Under the pieces are notes generated by a model. It searched no databases and had not been told where the DNA came from. It saw nothing but the letters and a program-made list of their open reading frames with translations. A DNA stretch of 64,000 nucleotides. Source: Bacillus sp. OK048 (GTDB taxonomy: Bacteria; Bacillota; Bacilli; Bacillales; Cytobacillaceae). Positions 63,660-64,000 of this stretch are shown here, in pieces (within the stretch, counting starts at the first letter, position 1; each line of letters opens with the position of its first letter). The DNA lies in NCBI RefSeq assembly GCF_900103525.1, contig NZ_FNHN01000003.1, positions 415,916 to 479,915 of the forward strand, in the 5' to 3' direction. The position numbers and the translations under genes are program-made.

Positions 63660-63900
63660 AAATTGCTATGACTAAGATCAGTAAATGAAAAATGGCGAAA
63701 GAAAGTGAAGTCCACCGGCTGAAAGACTTCACAGCCCTCTTAATCATTGAACCTACCTTATGAGCACTTAGGAAAACCTAACGTAAATCCGGCGTTATCG
63801 GAGTCGAGTGAACCCAAACAATAATTGTAAGGGTAAATGAAGGTGGTACCGCGGAAGATAGACCTTTCGTCCTTTTTGGATGAGGGGTCTTTTTGTTTTT
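63660..63900 (+). ncRNA. T-box riboswitch, probable tRNA-Pro specificity
   Basis: The stem I S-turn AGTA (63680-63683) pairs in position with GAA (63749-63751). The next triplet CCT (63752-63754), followed by A, reads as a proline specifier. The T-box AAGGTGGTACCGCGG spans 63840-63854, and its variable base T would face an A discriminator. A 13-base-pair terminator (63860-63890) with a T run closes the leader. In B. subtilis the T-box-controlled proI gene lies next to yqjP, which fits. CTA (Leu) one base later is the alternative reading. Confidence 0.9.
63860..63895 (+). terminator. T-box terminator hairpin
   Basis: AGACCTTTCGTCC pairs with GGATGAGGGGTCT (G-U allowed) around five T, followed by TTTTTG. 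The alternative antiterminator would use the T-box motif. Confidence 0.92.
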
Positions 63901-64000
63901 TATTAAAGGAGCATTCCTGTTAGAAGGATTTTCGGGGACTTGAACAATAAAGAGCCCTCTTGGTATGATACGGGGTGTCAAATCGTGGCGAAATGACCCC
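63901..64000 (+). other. Leader continuation without a visible start codon
   Basis: AAAGGAG at about 63905 is not followed by a start codon that opens a sustained frame. The last 40 bases contain GGGGTGTCA and TGACCCC, which could pair as another small hairpin. The regulated gene must begin beyond the window. Confidence 0.5.

Noticed and set aside
63778..63981. 67-residue minus-strand ORF over the T-box leader
   Set aside because: It is the complement of conserved structured RNA and has no start signal.

Overview
This window comes from an endospore-forming, low-GC Bacillaceae chromosome (Bacillus/Neobacillus-like). This is inferred from the gene content and gene order. It carries resABCDE, spmAB-dacB, scpAB, spoVA genes, dacF-spoIIAA-spoIIAB-sigF, drm-punA-pdp, xerD-fur-spoIIM, yqxK-nudF-mciZ-yqkF, yqkE, yqkD, yqkB, yqjX-yqjW, yqzH, yqjQ and yqjP in essentially the order known from B. 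subtilis. Most genes lie on the minus strand. No tRNA, rRNA, insertion sequence, phage gene or CRISPR array was seen.

Layout. 1-6 kb: the ResDE two-component system (resE runs off the left edge) and the ResABC cytochrome c maturation proteins. 6-13 kb: rluB, the spore-maturation operon dacB-spmA-spmB, an N-terminally extended superoxide dismutase, ypuI, a hypothetical gene and scpAB. 13-16 kb: a tiny YjcZ-type sporulation ORF, ypuF, ribT without the riboflavin operon, a 30-residue membrane ORF and lysA. 16-22 kb: a spoVA operon without spoVAC/AD/AEB, then the sigma-F operon and dacF. 22-31 kb: nucleoside salvage, xerD, yqzK, fur, spoIIM, yqxK, nudF, mciZ and yqkF.

31.6-48.0 kb is an aromatic-catabolism island inserted between yqkF and yqkE. 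Its right half holds a LysR regulator, a 4,5-dihydroxyphthalate-decarboxylase-family protein, a HyuA/HyuB pair whose HyuB carries a C-terminal zinc ribbon, an MFS transporter and a Crp/Fnr regulator. Its left half holds a LigB-LigA extradiol dioxygenase, an MhpA-like flavin hydroxylase, an FAH-family hydrolase, a two-cupin gentisate-dioxygenase-like enzyme and an RraA/LigK-type aldolase. Two near-identical MhpC-like hydrolase genes, one of them frameshifted at its 3' end, flank the transporter and the Crp/Fnr gene. The substrate is not known from sequence.

48.9-52.6 kb holds an acetoacetate module (3-oxoacid CoA-transferase subunits, thiolase, HMG-CoA lyase) between yqkE and yqkD. 54.6-59.6 kb holds a compact gentisate pathway: a 3-hydroxybenzoate-6-hydroxylase-like enzyme, an IclR regulator, fumarylpyruvate hydrolase and gentisate 1,2-dioxygenase. 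A DinB-fold gene next to it is a good candidate for the missing maleylpyruvate isomerase, perhaps using bacillithiol. Three copies of an ATAAATAG(T/A)GA motif near the promoters are candidate operators.

59.6-64 kb returns to the backbone: yolD/Y-family polymerase with two LexA boxes, yqzH, yqjQ, yqjP and a divergent T-box leader (probable proline specifier) whose target gene lies beyond the right edge. A 20-bp-period minisatellite (core CGCAGATAT) occurs at 28.5 kb and, inverted, at 53.8 kb.
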